From Candidatus Sulfotelmatobacter sp. (lineage in GTDB: Bacteria; Eisenbacteria; RBG-16-71-46), in contig DATKAB010000018.1 of the NCBI GenBank assembly GCA_035498555.1, forward strand, positions 1 through 43,068: a DNA stretch of 43,068 nucleotides. The letters are read 5' to 3'. Position numbers and translations under genes: made by a program. Shown here piece by piece: positions 18,304-26,192 of this stretch. The notes under the pieces are model-generated. The model had not been told where the DNA came from and ran no database searches. It saw only the letters and a program-made list of their open reading frames with translations. How positions within the stretch are numbered: the first letter of the stretch is position 1; every line of letters begins with the position of its first letter.

Positions 18304-18364
18304 TCGCCCGATGCGCGATCACATCCCGTGCGTTCGCGCGCCCCAATTCAGGAGGACGGCCTCA

Positions 18365-20590
18365 ATGGCTCTGGGAAGAAATCAAGCCGCCCGGCTCAGC
18401 CGGGACATGACCTGCGGTTCACTGCTGCTCGCGGCGCTGCTGCTCTCGACGCCGCGGGCGCAGGCCGCCGATTCGAAGCCGCCCAGGGATGGCACGAAAG
18501 CGGCGCCCGCCACGAAATCCGCGCTCGCCGACACCAGCAAGCCGGTGATGTTCCTCGACGAAGTCCAGGTCACCAGCTCACGCTACCCGCGGGCGTACTT
18601 CGATTCGCCGCAGGCGTTGTCGTTCGTCTCGCGCAAGGAACTGAATGAGGCGATGCCGAGCGTCCCCGGGGACGTGCTCTACGCGCTGCCCGGCACCGAC
18701 AACGGCAAGGACAGCCCGTGGGAGCAGCGCCCGGTGCTGCGCGGGCTCGGCGGCCAGCGCGTGCTGGTGTTGATGGACGGCAACCCGATCAACAGCGCGC
18801 GCGGCAACGGCCCGCATCCGTCGCTGGTGGATCCGACGCAGATCGACCGCATCGAGGTGGTGCGCGGGCCGTCGTCGGTGTCGTACGGCTCGGACGCGCT
18901 CGGCGGCGTGATCAACATCATCACGCGTCCGGCGCCGATGGCTCAGGCGGGCAACGAGCTTCACGGTGGCGCCACGCTCGGTGGCAGCACCGGCGATCGC
19001 CAGGTGAACGGCGATCTGCAGTTGATGCCTCAGATCGGCAAGCTCACCGCGTTCATCTCCACCGGCGCGCGCAAGGCCGAGGATTTCCAGACCCCCGACA
19101 ACGGCAAGGTCGAGAACTCGAGTTTCAAGGCTTACAACGCCATCGCCAACCTGCGCTATCCGCTCTCGCAGCAGACCGCGCTCACCGCCGGCTGGCAGCT
19201 CTACCGCGGCAAGGACATCGGGCTGCCGGGGCTCGACCTCTCGGTGCCCGGATTCTCGCAGAGTTTCAACTTCCCCTACTACGACCGCAATTCGGTCGAG
19301 GTGAAGGCCGAGCACGCGCACGCTCCGTCGTCGTGGTTCGCCAGCTCGAGCGCCAAGCTCTACTGGCAGAACGAGCGCCGCAATTTCTATTCGACGATGT
19401 CGTTCGACAATTCGTTCCTTGGCCCCGGACCTCCCGGCACCTTCGTGGACCAGACCGACCGCAATCTCAAGCTCGACACCTATGGACTCCGCGCGCAGGC
19501 CAGCTCGCGGAAGTTCGACCGCTATTCGCTGACGTTCGGCCTCGACGCGGCCCGCGATGTCACCGGCGGCGACAACGTGGATCGCACCGTGGACAACGAT
19601 CCGACCGGTGCGCCGTATCCACCGGGGGAGACCGCGGCCCAGTCCAGCTCGCTGCCCAAGGGCAATTTCGACAATCTGGGCGTGTTCGCTCAGGGCGAAG
19701 CCTATCTGCGTCCCGAGTGGACGCTGAGCTACGGCGGGCGCTATACGCACTACCATGACGTGACCGAGAGCCAGCCCGAGTTCGGCTTCGAATCGAAGAC
19801 CGTGAACAACGACGCGCTGGCCGGCTCCGCGGGCCTGGTGTTCTCGCCGCGGCCCGACCTGCACGTGAGCGCCAACCTCGCCAACGGCTATCGGCAGCCC
19901 AACGCCCAGGACCTGTTCTTCAGCGGCCCTGCTTCGGTGGGCATCGTCAAGGGCAATCCGGACTTGAAGCCCGAGAAGAGCGTCTCCACTGATTTCGGTG
20001 TTCGCTGGGCGCCCAAGAATCTCGCGCTCGCCGGCAATCTCTTCTACTCGACGTACAACGACTTGATCGATGCCGTGCAGCTCGCGGGCCCCGTGTTCCC
20101 GGGTGCTCCCGCCACCTACCAGTACGTGAACATCACCACCGCGCGTATTTGGGGCGGTGAGGCCGAGGCCGAGTGGATGTTCGCGAAGCAGTGGCGCGCG
20201 CACGCGATGGTGGACGGCGCGATCGGCGACATCACCAGTCGCGAGGCGATTCAGGCGCTCTACGGCGTGAGTCAGGACCAGGCGCCGTTGCCCGGTGTGC
20301 CGCCCATGAAGGGCAACGCCACGCTGCGCTGGACCAGCTCAAGCGGCCGCTGGTGGGTGGAGCCGGGCACGCGCTTCTCATGGCGCACCAATCGCGCCGA
20401 CCTCTCCCAGTTCTTTGCATTCCGCAAGGAGTGGATCGTCGGCGACGTGATGAGCGGCGTCCGTCTCGCCAGCGGACAGACGCTGCAGGTCGGGGTCCGG
20501 AATTTCACCAACCGTGCCTACACCCTGCCGTTGGCGTCGCTCGAGGAGCCGGGGATCTCGCTGGTGGGTAGCCTTTCGACCAGCTTCTAG
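18365..20590 (+). CDS. TonB-dependent outer-membrane receptor
   Basis: 741 residues. AGGAGG at 18350-18355, 9 nt before the ATG at 18365, decides this start over longer in-frame options. Residues 1-35 form a signal peptide ending near RAQA. A TonB-box-like FLDEVQVTSSR at about 64-73 precedes the plug domain, with LRGLGGQRVLVLMDGNPINS, RIEVVRGPSSVSYGSDALGG and VINIITR. The rest is a 22-strand-type barrel ending in the typical terminal phenylalanine (VGSLSTSF). It imports a scarce ligand (siderophore, cobalamin, metal complex or oligomer) across the outer membrane using TonB energy; plug wording is of the BtuB/CirA class, but the substrate cannot be read from sequence. It follows the two-component genes and a strong terminator follows it. 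Confidence 0.93.
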   Translation: MALGRNQAARLSRDMTCGSLLLAALLLSTPRAQAADSKPPRDGTKAAPATKSALADTSKPVMFLDEVQVTSSRYPRAYFDSPQALSFVSRKELNEAMPSVPGDVLYALPGTDNGKDSPWEQRPVLRGLGGQRVLVLMDGNPINSARGNGPHPSLVDPTQIDRIEVVRGPSSVSYGSDALGGVINIITRPAPMAQAGNELHGGATLGGSTGDRQVNGDLQLMPQIGKLTAFISTGARKAEDFQTPDNGKVENSSFKAYNAIANLRYPLSQQTALTAGWQLYRGKDIGLPGLDLSVPGFSQSFNFPYYDRNSVEVKAEHAHAPSSWFASSSAKLYWQNERRNFYSTMSFDNSFLGPGPPGTFVDQTDRNLKLDTYGLRAQASSRKFDRYSLTFGLDAARDVTGGDNVDRTVDNDPTGAPYPPGETAAQSSSLPKGNFDNLGVFAQGEAYLRPEWTLSYGGRYTHYHDVTESQPEFGFESKTVNNDALAGSAGLVFSPRPDLHVSANLANGYRQPNAQDLFFSGPASVGIVKGNPDLKPEKSVSTDFGVRWAPKNLALAGNLFYSTYNDLIDAVQLAGPVFPGAPATYQYVNITTARIWGGEAEAEWMFAKQWRAHAMVDGAIGDITSREAIQALYGVSQDQAPLPGVPPMKGNATLRWTSSSGRWWVEPGTRFSWRTNRADLSQFFAFRKEWIVGDVMSGVRLASGQTLQVGVRNFTNRAYTLPLASLEEPGISLVGSLSTSF

Positions 20591-20600
20591 GACCACTGCG

Positions 20601-20628
20601 GGGCCGCGTCACGTCCGTGGCGCGGCCC
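20601..20628 (+). terminator. Hairpin terminator after the TonB receptor
   Basis: GGGCCGCGTCACG (20601-20613) pairs with CGTGGCGCGGCCC (20616-20628), 13 pairs including one wobble, with a TC loop. It begins 10 nt after the stop codon. No T-run follows, as is common in such GC-rich genomes. Confidence 0.72.
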
Positions 20629-20637
20629 TGGCCCTGA

Positions 20638-20756
20638 GGTTGTGCGGCGAAGATTGTTGGCGGCTGCCAAATCGGCCCTTTTGCCCTACCATGGCCACGG
20701 CATTTCAATGACTTAGCCGACGGGACCCGAGAATCAACATTCTTCGCCGCACAACC
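20638..20756. repeat. Inverted-repeat element, copy A (about 119 bp)
   Basis: The ends are 22-bp inverted repeats (20638-20659 and 20735-20756) that match at 21 of 22 positions; the core is TTGTGCGGCGAAGATTG. The left end is identical to that of copy B at 23145, and the interior shares ATTTCAAYGACTTRGCCG (20702-20719). It contains no gene. It looks like a MITE-type non-autonomous element or a conserved structured RNA/DNA element. Its right end touches the start codon of the molybdoenzyme gene. Confidence 0.8.
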
Positions 20757-20757
20757 C

Positions 20758-21366
20758 ATGAACTCCAAGCCCGCCTCCGCCGATACCAAGACCAGCCCGC
20801 AGCAGGAGCCCCGGTTGCCTCCCGGTCAGATCCTGACCGAGAAGTGGCCGGTATTGCACTACGGCTCGGTGCCGCGGGTGGACCTGGAGAAATGGGACTT
20901 CCGGGTTTTCGGGATGGTGGAGAGGCCTCAGCGATGGACCTGGCAGGAATTCCAGGCGTTGCCTCGAGTCCAGGTGAAGAGCGACATCCATTGCGTGACG
21001 CGGTGGAGTCGCTACGACAACTTGTGGGAAGGCGTCGCGGTGAGGGAAGTGCTCGACCGCGCCGGCGCGCGCAAGGAAGCCAAGTTCGCGATCGCGCACG
21101 CCGAGCACGGATTCACCGCCAACCTGCCGCTATCGGAGCTCCTGCACGATGACGTTCTGCTCGCCGACCGGCACGATGGAGAGCCGCTCGCTCCCGACCA
21201 TGGCTGGCCTCTGCGCCTGGTCGTGCCCCGGCGTTACTTCTGGAAGAGCGCCAAGTGGATTCGCGGCCTGGAGATCGTCGAGCAGGATCAGCCCGGTTTC
21301 TGGGAGCGGAACGGCTATCACAACGAGGCCGATCCCTGGCGAGAGGAGCGCTTCTCGGACTGGTGA
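20758..21366 (+). CDS. Sulfite-oxidase-like molybdopterin oxidoreductase
   Basis: 202 residues of the Oxidored_molyb fold (sulfite oxidase/YedY superfamily). The N-terminal phrase LPPGQILTEKWPVLHYGSVP and the following FRVFGMVERPQRWTWQEFQA are typical of cytosolic 'sulfite oxidase-like oxidoreductases'. Cys79 in SDIHCVTRWS is the expected molybdenum ligand; HDDVLLADRHDGEPLAPDHG and LRLVVPRRYFWKSAKWIRGL complete the fold. There is no Tat or Sec signal, no dimerisation domain and no haem domain, so it is a stand-alone Mo-domain enzyme; its substrate is unknown. The start at 20758 is only 1 nt past the end of a 119-bp inverted-repeat element and has no Shine-Dalgarno sequence. A TTG at residue 20, preceded by a GGAG, is an alternative that would shorten it to LPPGQ. 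Confidence 0.9.
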   Translation: MNSKPASADTKTSPQQEPRLPPGQILTEKWPVLHYGSVPRVDLEKWDFRVFGMVERPQRWTWQEFQALPRVQVKSDIHCVTRWSRYDNLWEGVAVREVLDRAGARKEAKFAIAHAEHGFTANLPLSELLHDDVLLADRHDGEPLAPDHGWPLRLVVPRRYFWKSAKWIRGLEIVEQDQPGFWERNGYHNEADPWREERFSDW

Positions 21367-21390
21367 CGCGCGCGCCGGCGGGGGGAAGGC

Positions 21391-23127
21391 ATGAGCGACC
21401 TCGCGAAGAACGCGCAGGACTGGCTGAATCAGCAGATCGAGCAGCTCGGCGCACTGCGCAACGCCTCCACCCGCGATCCGCAGTTCAAGCAGTGGCGCCA
21501 GAACACCCTGACCTTCATCCAGCGCATCTGGCCGGAAGACACCGTGCGCTCGGAACGCTTCCGCCGCATCCCGTTCAGCCCGCCGTCCTCCAAGCATGAC
21601 CTGAAGACCGGGCGCGAGTTCTACGAGCGCGGCTGCGCCGAAGCGCTCGACTTCCTGCAGGCGTTGCTCAAGTCGGTGGACGAAGACGGCATCGCGGCCG
21701 CGCCGGCGGCGATGATCGAGGAGGACACCACGCCCGACGGCAGCGAGGAGGACTTCCCGCTCCTCGAGCTCCCCGGCGCGGAGGAGGAGAGCGTCGAAGC
21801 GGAGGCCGAGCCCGAGGCCGAAGCGGAAACGGAGCCCGAGCCGGAGCCTCAGCGCCCGGCACGCTCGGTCGGCCCGCCGCCGGTGCCGGCGCGTCGCGGG
21901 CCACGGACTCCGGGCGCCACCCACGTTCGGCCCGGGCCGACGGAACCCGAGGCGGGAACGCCCCCGCCCGCTCGCGCCGACGAAAAGGCTTCCGAGGCGA
22001 AGACGCTCCCGGTGTCCGAAGTCGCGATTCCGCCGGTGCCGACGCGCAGCACGGGCGCACGCCACGCGAGTGGTCCGCCCCGCATCAGCGTAAGGGGGAC
22101 CGGCGCGAGCAAGAAATCAGGGGGGGAGCGAGAGTCGGCGAAGACGAATCCGCTCGAGAACATTCTGAGGCCCGTGGAGCCGCCTCCGCCGGCGGAGCCG
22201 CCGGCCAAGACGGGTAAACCCGGTCGCGGCGGGAAGAAGAACGGGCACAAGCAGCGACTGAAGGACATGCTGGGCTTTGGCGAGCTCGAATCGCGTGCGG
22301 AGTCCGACGACGAAGCGGCTCCACCGGCTCCGGCCGCCGAATCGCCAAAGCCGCAGCCGCCGGCACGTCCATCCAAACCCCCGGGGCGTGGATCGCGGCG
22401 CGGGGGCCAGGAATCCGGCCGGCTCACGCTGCCCGAGTTCATGGTGCCCGAAGAGCCGGCCGATGAGAGCGATCGCCTCTCGCCCGAGGACTTCGAACCG
22501 CACGTCCTCGACCGCGAGGAGCCGCCGCCGCGGCGGCCCACGCTCGCGCGCCAGCCCGATCCGGCAGGCGAGCGGGGTCCGGTCGAACCGCACATCATCG
22601 AAGAGACTCCGCGCGGGTTGATCGAAGCGGATGATGTCGAGGCGATTTCCGAAGTCGAGAGCGGTGCGCTCGACGAGGAGGCCGCCTCGCCCGAGCTGCT
22701 CGAATCGGACCTCGAGCTCGAGGAGGACCCCACCGGTCTCGAGGCGCGGGAGGGGGAGGAGGAGGAAGGCGCCCGCGAGGACACCTCCGCCGTCACCGCC
22801 GAGTTCGTGCTCAATTCGCCGGTGCTGTCGTCGAAGCCGCGCCCGGCCAAGCGCGAGCAGCCGGCGCCCGCGCTCCAGGCGCTCCAGGCCCAGAGTCCCG
22901 CGGCCGCGGCCCTGCTGGCGCTCGCCTCCGACGTGAACACGCTCGGCATTCCCGAAGGGAATCGGGCGTGGGCCCGGGCCGCGCTGGTGGATCTCGCGCG
23001 CCGCATCGAGTCCGGCCAGCTCTCGTGGGAGGCGCTGCGCGAAGCCGTCCACTTCCTCATGGAATTCCCGCCGCTCGCGCGACGCGTGCTGCCGCTGCTG
23101 CTTCCGTTCTTCGAGAAGGCGGCGTAG
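21391..23127 (+). CDS. Acidic/proline-rich protein with conserved-looking helical ends, function unknown
   Basis: 578 residues, 24 nt after the molybdoenzyme gene, with GGGGGAAGG just upstream of the ATG. Residues 1-105 look like a folded helical domain (WLNQQIEQLGALRNASTRDP, FKQWRQNTLTFIQRIWPED, then FYERGCAEALDFLQALLKSV). This wording resembles N-terminal domains I have seen in bacterial proteins carrying TIR or other effector modules, but I cannot name the family. Residues 110-155 are extremely acidic (Glu/Ala/Pro runs). About 155-480 is low-complexity, rich in Pro, Glu, Arg and Ser, probably disordered. The last 85 residues (about 490-578) are again helical (LARRIESGQLSWEALREAVH, LPLLLPFFEKAA). 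No enzyme motif is seen. The two folded ends joined by a long charged linker suggest a scaffold or partner-binding protein. Confidence 0.7.
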   Translation: MSDLAKNAQDWLNQQIEQLGALRNASTRDPQFKQWRQNTLTFIQRIWPEDTVRSERFRRIPFSPPSSKHDLKTGREFYERGCAEALDFLQALLKSVDEDGIAAAPAAMIEEDTTPDGSEEDFPLLELPGAEEESVEAEAEPEAEAETEPEPEPQRPARSVGPPPVPARRGPRTPGATHVRPGPTEPEAGTPPPARADEKASEAKTLPVSEVAIPPVPTRSTGARHASGPPRISVRGTGASKKSGGERESAKTNPLENILRPVEPPPPAEPPAKTGKPGRGGKKNGHKQRLKDMLGFGELESRAESDDEAAPPAPAAESPKPQPPARPSKPPGRGSRRGGQESGRLTLPEFMVPEEPADESDRLSPEDFEPHVLDREEPPPRRPTLARQPDPAGERGPVEPHIIEETPRGLIEADDVEAISEVESGALDEEAASPELLESDLELEEDPTGLEAREGEEEEGAREDTSAVTAEFVLNSPVLSSKPRPAKREQPAPALQALQAQSPAAAALLALASDVNTLGIPEGNRAWARAALVDLARRIESGQLSWEALREAVHFLMEFPPLARRVLPLLLPFFEKAA

Positions 23128-23144
23128 CGCGGCGGTTCGGCCTT

Positions 23145-23262
23145 GGTTGTGCGGCGAAGATTGTTGATGCCCATGGTTCGGAGCCATTTCGGACAGCCCC
23201 GGGGCCCAATTTCAACGACTTGGCCGCCTCGGAACCCCCGTCCACAATCTCCGCCGCACGGC
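23145..23262. repeat. Inverted-repeat element, copy B (about 118 bp)
   Basis: The left end (23145-23166) is identical over 22 bp to the left end of copy A. The right end (23241-23262) is its inverted repeat with four mismatches. The interior ATTTCAACGACTTGGCCG at 23209-23226 matches copy A at 16 of 18 positions and is the same distance from the ends. It is in the same orientation as copy A, 2.5 kb away. No gene lies in 23128-23315. Confidence 0.78.
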
Positions 23263-23315
23263 CTTCGGCTTTGCGACGTGTGCTAGCGTAGGCGCGTCCC
23301 AGGGAGCCGAACTCG

Positions 23316-25919
23316 ATGAATCTCGATCGTTTCACCGTCAAGTCGCAGGAGGCGCTCGAGCAGGCCCAGCGGCTGGCCCGCAGCGGCGGCCATCCCGAGC
23401 TGCTCAACGAGCATCTGCTGGCGTCGTTGCTCGCCGACGCCGAGAGCCCGATCGCGGCGGTACTCGAGAAATTGGGCGCTCCGCGCGAGGCCCTGGCCGC
23501 CGACGTGAATCGCGCCCTCGAATCGCTGCCTCGCGTCCAGGGCGGCACCCTTCACGCGAATCCCGCGCTGGTCGCGTCGCTCGATCGTTCCGAGACCATC
23601 GCCCAGAGCCTGAAAGACGAGTTCGTCAGCGTCGAGCATCTGCTGCTTTCGCTGGCCGATCCCGAGAGCGGCGAGGTCTCGCGGCTGCTCGCCCGGCGCG
23701 GCGTCACCGACGAGGCGATCCGCAAGGCGCTGGTCACGGTGCGGGGTGGCCAGCGCGTCACCGATCCCAACGCCGAGGACAAGTACCAGGCGCTCTCGAA
23801 GTACGGGCGCGATCTCACCGCGGCCGCCCGGCAGGGCAAGCTCGACCCGGTGATCGGGCGCGACGACGAGATTCGTCGCGTGGTGCAGGTGCTGGCCCGC
23901 CGCACCAAGAACAATCCGGTGCTGATCGGCGATCCCGGTGTCGGCAAGACCGCCATCGTCGAAGGTCTGGCGCAGCGCATCGTGTCGGGCGACGTTCCCG
24001 AAAGCCTGCGCGACAAGCGCCTGATCGCGCTCGATCTCGGCAGCCTGATCGCGGGCAGCAAGTTCCGCGGCGAGTTCGAGGACCGGCTCAAGGCGGTGCT
24101 GAAAGAGGTGACGTCGTCCGAGGCGCGCGTGATCCTGTTCATCGACGAGTTGCACACGCTGGTGGGCGCGGGCGGCGCCGAGGGCGCGATGGATGCTTCC
24201 AATCTGCTGAAACCGGCCCTCGCCCGGGGCGAGCTGCACTGCGTGGGCGCCACCACGCTCGACGAGTACCGCAAGCACATCGAGAAGGACGCGGCGCTCG
24301 AGCGGCGCTTCCAGCCGGTGTTCGTGGGCGAGCCTTCGGTCGAGGACACGATCGCGATCCTGCGCGGCCTGAAGGAGCGCTACGAGGTCCACCACGGCAT
24401 CCGCATCAAGGACTCGGCGCTGGTGGCCGCGGCCATGCTGTCGAGCCGCTACATCCCGGACCGCAAGCTCCCCGACAAAGCCATCGACCTGGTGGACGAA
24501 GCCGCCTCGCGCCTGCGCATGGAGATCGACTCGATGCCGGTCGAGCTCGACGAGCTGACGCGGCGCGTGCGGCAGCTCGAGATCGAGCGCATCGGCCTCG
24601 AGAAGGAGACCGACGCCGCGAGTCGCGACCGGCTGAAGAAGCTCGACGCCGAACGTGAACGGCTGCGCGCCGAGGCCGCGAAGCTCGAAGCCCACTGGAA
24701 GCGCGAGAAGGAATCGGTGCAGAAGATCCGCGACCTGAAGGCCGACCGCGAGCGTCTGAAGACCGACGAGGCGAAGGCCGAACGGCTCGGCGACCTGGCG
24801 GCGGTGAGCCGCATCCGCTACGGCGAGCTGCTGCAGCTCGAGCGCGCGCTCGAGCAGGAGAACGCGCGGCTGGCCAAGGTCCAGCTCGAGCGCCGCATGC
24901 TGAAGGAAGAGGTGGACGAGGAAGACATCGCCGAGGTCGTCGCCAAGTGGACCGGGATTCCGGTCACCAAGCTGATGGAGGGCGACGTCGAAAAGCTGGT
25001 GAGGATGGAGGACCGATTGCACCAGCGGGTGGTGGGGCAGGACGAGGCGGTGCGCCTGGTGTCCGAGGCGGTGCGCCGCGCCCGCGCCGGGCTGCACGAC
25101 CCACGCCGTCCGATCGGATCATTCCTCTTCTTGGGACCCACCGGCGTCGGCAAGACCGAGCTGGCCCGCGCCCTCGCCGAGTTCCTGTTCGATGACGAGC
25201 GCGCCATGGTGCGCGTGGACATGTCCGAGTATCAGGAGAAGCACACCGTCGCGCGCCTGATCGGCGCCCCGCCCGGGTACGTGGGCTACGAGGAAGGTGG
25301 GGCGCTCACCGAAGCGGTGCGCCGGCGGCCCTACGCGGTCATCCTCCTCGACGAGATCGAGAAGGCGCACCCCGAGGTCTTGAACGTGCTGCTCCAGTTA
25401 CTCGACGATGGCCGCCTCACCGACGGCCAGGGCCGGACCGTGGATTTCAAGAACACGTTGATCGTGATGACCTCGAATCTCGGCTCGCAGTGGATCCTCG
25501 AGCTCGGCGAAGACCAGCGCGAAGAGATGGAGCGCCGGGTCGAGCAGGCGGTGCGCGAGCACTTTCGTCCCGAGCTTCTCAACCGCATCGACGAGATCGT
25601 GATCTTCCACTCGCTGAGCCGCGACGATCTGCGTCACATCGTCGACCTCAGCGCCGAAAGCCTGAGGAAGATGCTGGCGGAGCGCCAGCTCTCGCTCCAT
25701 CTCAGCGACGCGGCGCGCGATGCGCTCGCCGAGGAGGGCTACGACCCCAGCTTCGGCGCGCGTCCGCTCAAGCGAACGCTGCAGCGCCGCATCCAGAATC
25801 CGCTCGCCATGAAGCTGCTCCAGGGCGAGTTCAAGCCGGGACAGGAGATCGAAGTGGACTACGCCAGGGGCGAGTACCGGTTCCGGGCCGCGAAGCGCGA
25901 GCCGGCGGCGGTGGGGTGA
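23316..25919 (+). CDS. clpB: Disaggregase chaperone ClpB
   Basis: 867 residues, the usual length. The order is: N-terminal Clp_N double repeat (about 1-145); AAA1 with Walker A GDPGVGKT at 205-212, pore loop [10 protein letters not shown] and Walker [16 protein letters not shown]; a long coiled-coil middle domain (about 400-525, [20 protein letters not shown]); AAA2 with Walker A GPTGVGKT at 607-614, pore loop GYVGYEEGG and Walker [15 protein letters not shown]; and the D2-small domain at the end. It is a cytosolic hexameric ATPase that extracts proteins from aggregates with DnaK. The ATG at 23316 has AGGGAG 9 nt upstream. I see no CIRCE element or clear heat-shock promoter; the upstream gap is mostly the repeat element copy B. 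Confidence 0.98.
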   Translation: MNLDRFTVKSQEALEQAQRLARSGGHPELLNEHLLASLLADAESPIAAVLEKLGAPREALAADVNRALESLPRVQGGTLHANPALVASLDRSETIAQSLKDEFVSVEHLLLSLADPESGEVSRLLARRGVTDEAIRKALVTVRGGQRVTDPNAEDKYQALSKYGRDLTAAARQGKLDPVIGRDDEIRRVVQVLARRTKNNPVLIGDPGVGKTAIVEGLAQRIVSGDVPESLRDKRLIALDLGSLIAGSKFRGEFEDRLKAVLKEVTSSEARVILFIDELHTLVGAGGAEGAMDASNLLKPALARGELHCVGATTLDEYRKHIEKDAALERRFQPVFVGEPSVEDTIAILRGLKERYEVHHGIRIKDSALVAAAMLSSRYIPDRKLPDKAIDLVDEAASRLRMEIDSMPVELDELTRRVRQLEIERIGLEKETDAASRDRLKKLDAERERLRAEAAKLEAHWKREKESVQKIRDLKADRERLKTDEAKAERLGDLAAVSRIRYGELLQLERALEQENARLAKVQLERRMLKEEVDEEDIAEVVAKWTGIPVTKLMEGDVEKLVRMEDRLHQRVVGQDEAVRLVSEAVRRARAGLHDPRRPIGSFLFLGPTGVGKTELARALAEFLFDDERAMVRVDMSEYQEKHTVARLIGAPPGYVGYEEGGALTEAVRRRPYAVILLDEIEKAHPEVLNVLLQLLDDGRLTDGQGRTVDFKNTLIVMTSNLGSQWILELGEDQREEMERRVEQAVREHFRPELLNRIDEIVIFHSLSRDDLRHIVDLSAESLRKMLAERQLSLHLSDAARDALAEEGYDPSFGARPLKRTLQRRIQNPLAMKLLQGEFKPGQEIEVDYARGEYRFRAAKREPAAVG

Positions 25920-25956
25920 AATTGTCGCAAAGCGGCTGTCCCACCCCGATTTCGGC

Positions 25957-25986
25957 TTGAGGCGGTGCCTCCCCCTCCAGTAGCTT
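25957..25986 (+). promoter_or_regulatory. Possible promoter ahead of the beta-helix gene
   Basis: TTGAGG (25957-25962), 18 nt, TAGCTT (25981-25986). Both boxes are partial matches. A second candidate is TGCAACC at 25995-26001, which repeats the ECF -35 seen at 2477 but is followed at 16 nt by CGAA instead of CGTC. A small hairpin GCCCGT-TCGC-ACGGGC lies at 26003-26018 in the leader. Confidence 0.22.
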
Positions 25987-26192
25987 GTAGACCTTGCAAC
26001 CTGCCCGTTCGCACGGGCGAATTCGACTCCGACCTTCGAGTTCAGGCGCCTCCCATGAGTCCCAAGCGCTTGGCCCGTCCGCTGATCCGCCGCGGGGGTC
26101 ACATGCGGGCCAGGGCACGGAACGTGCTGTTTCGCAGGTCTCCCGCATCCTGCTACGGACATCCGGACCCGATCGGAGACTCGAGACCGCTG

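Noticed and set aside
23283-25097. A 604-codon minus-strand frame opposite clpB
   Set aside because: ClpB is certain on the plus strand; the antisense frame is a codon-bias shadow.
25959-25971. GAGGC-GGT-GCCTC hairpin as a clpB terminator
   Set aside because: The stem is only 5 bp with no T-run and lies within a possible promoter; chance is a sufficient explanation.
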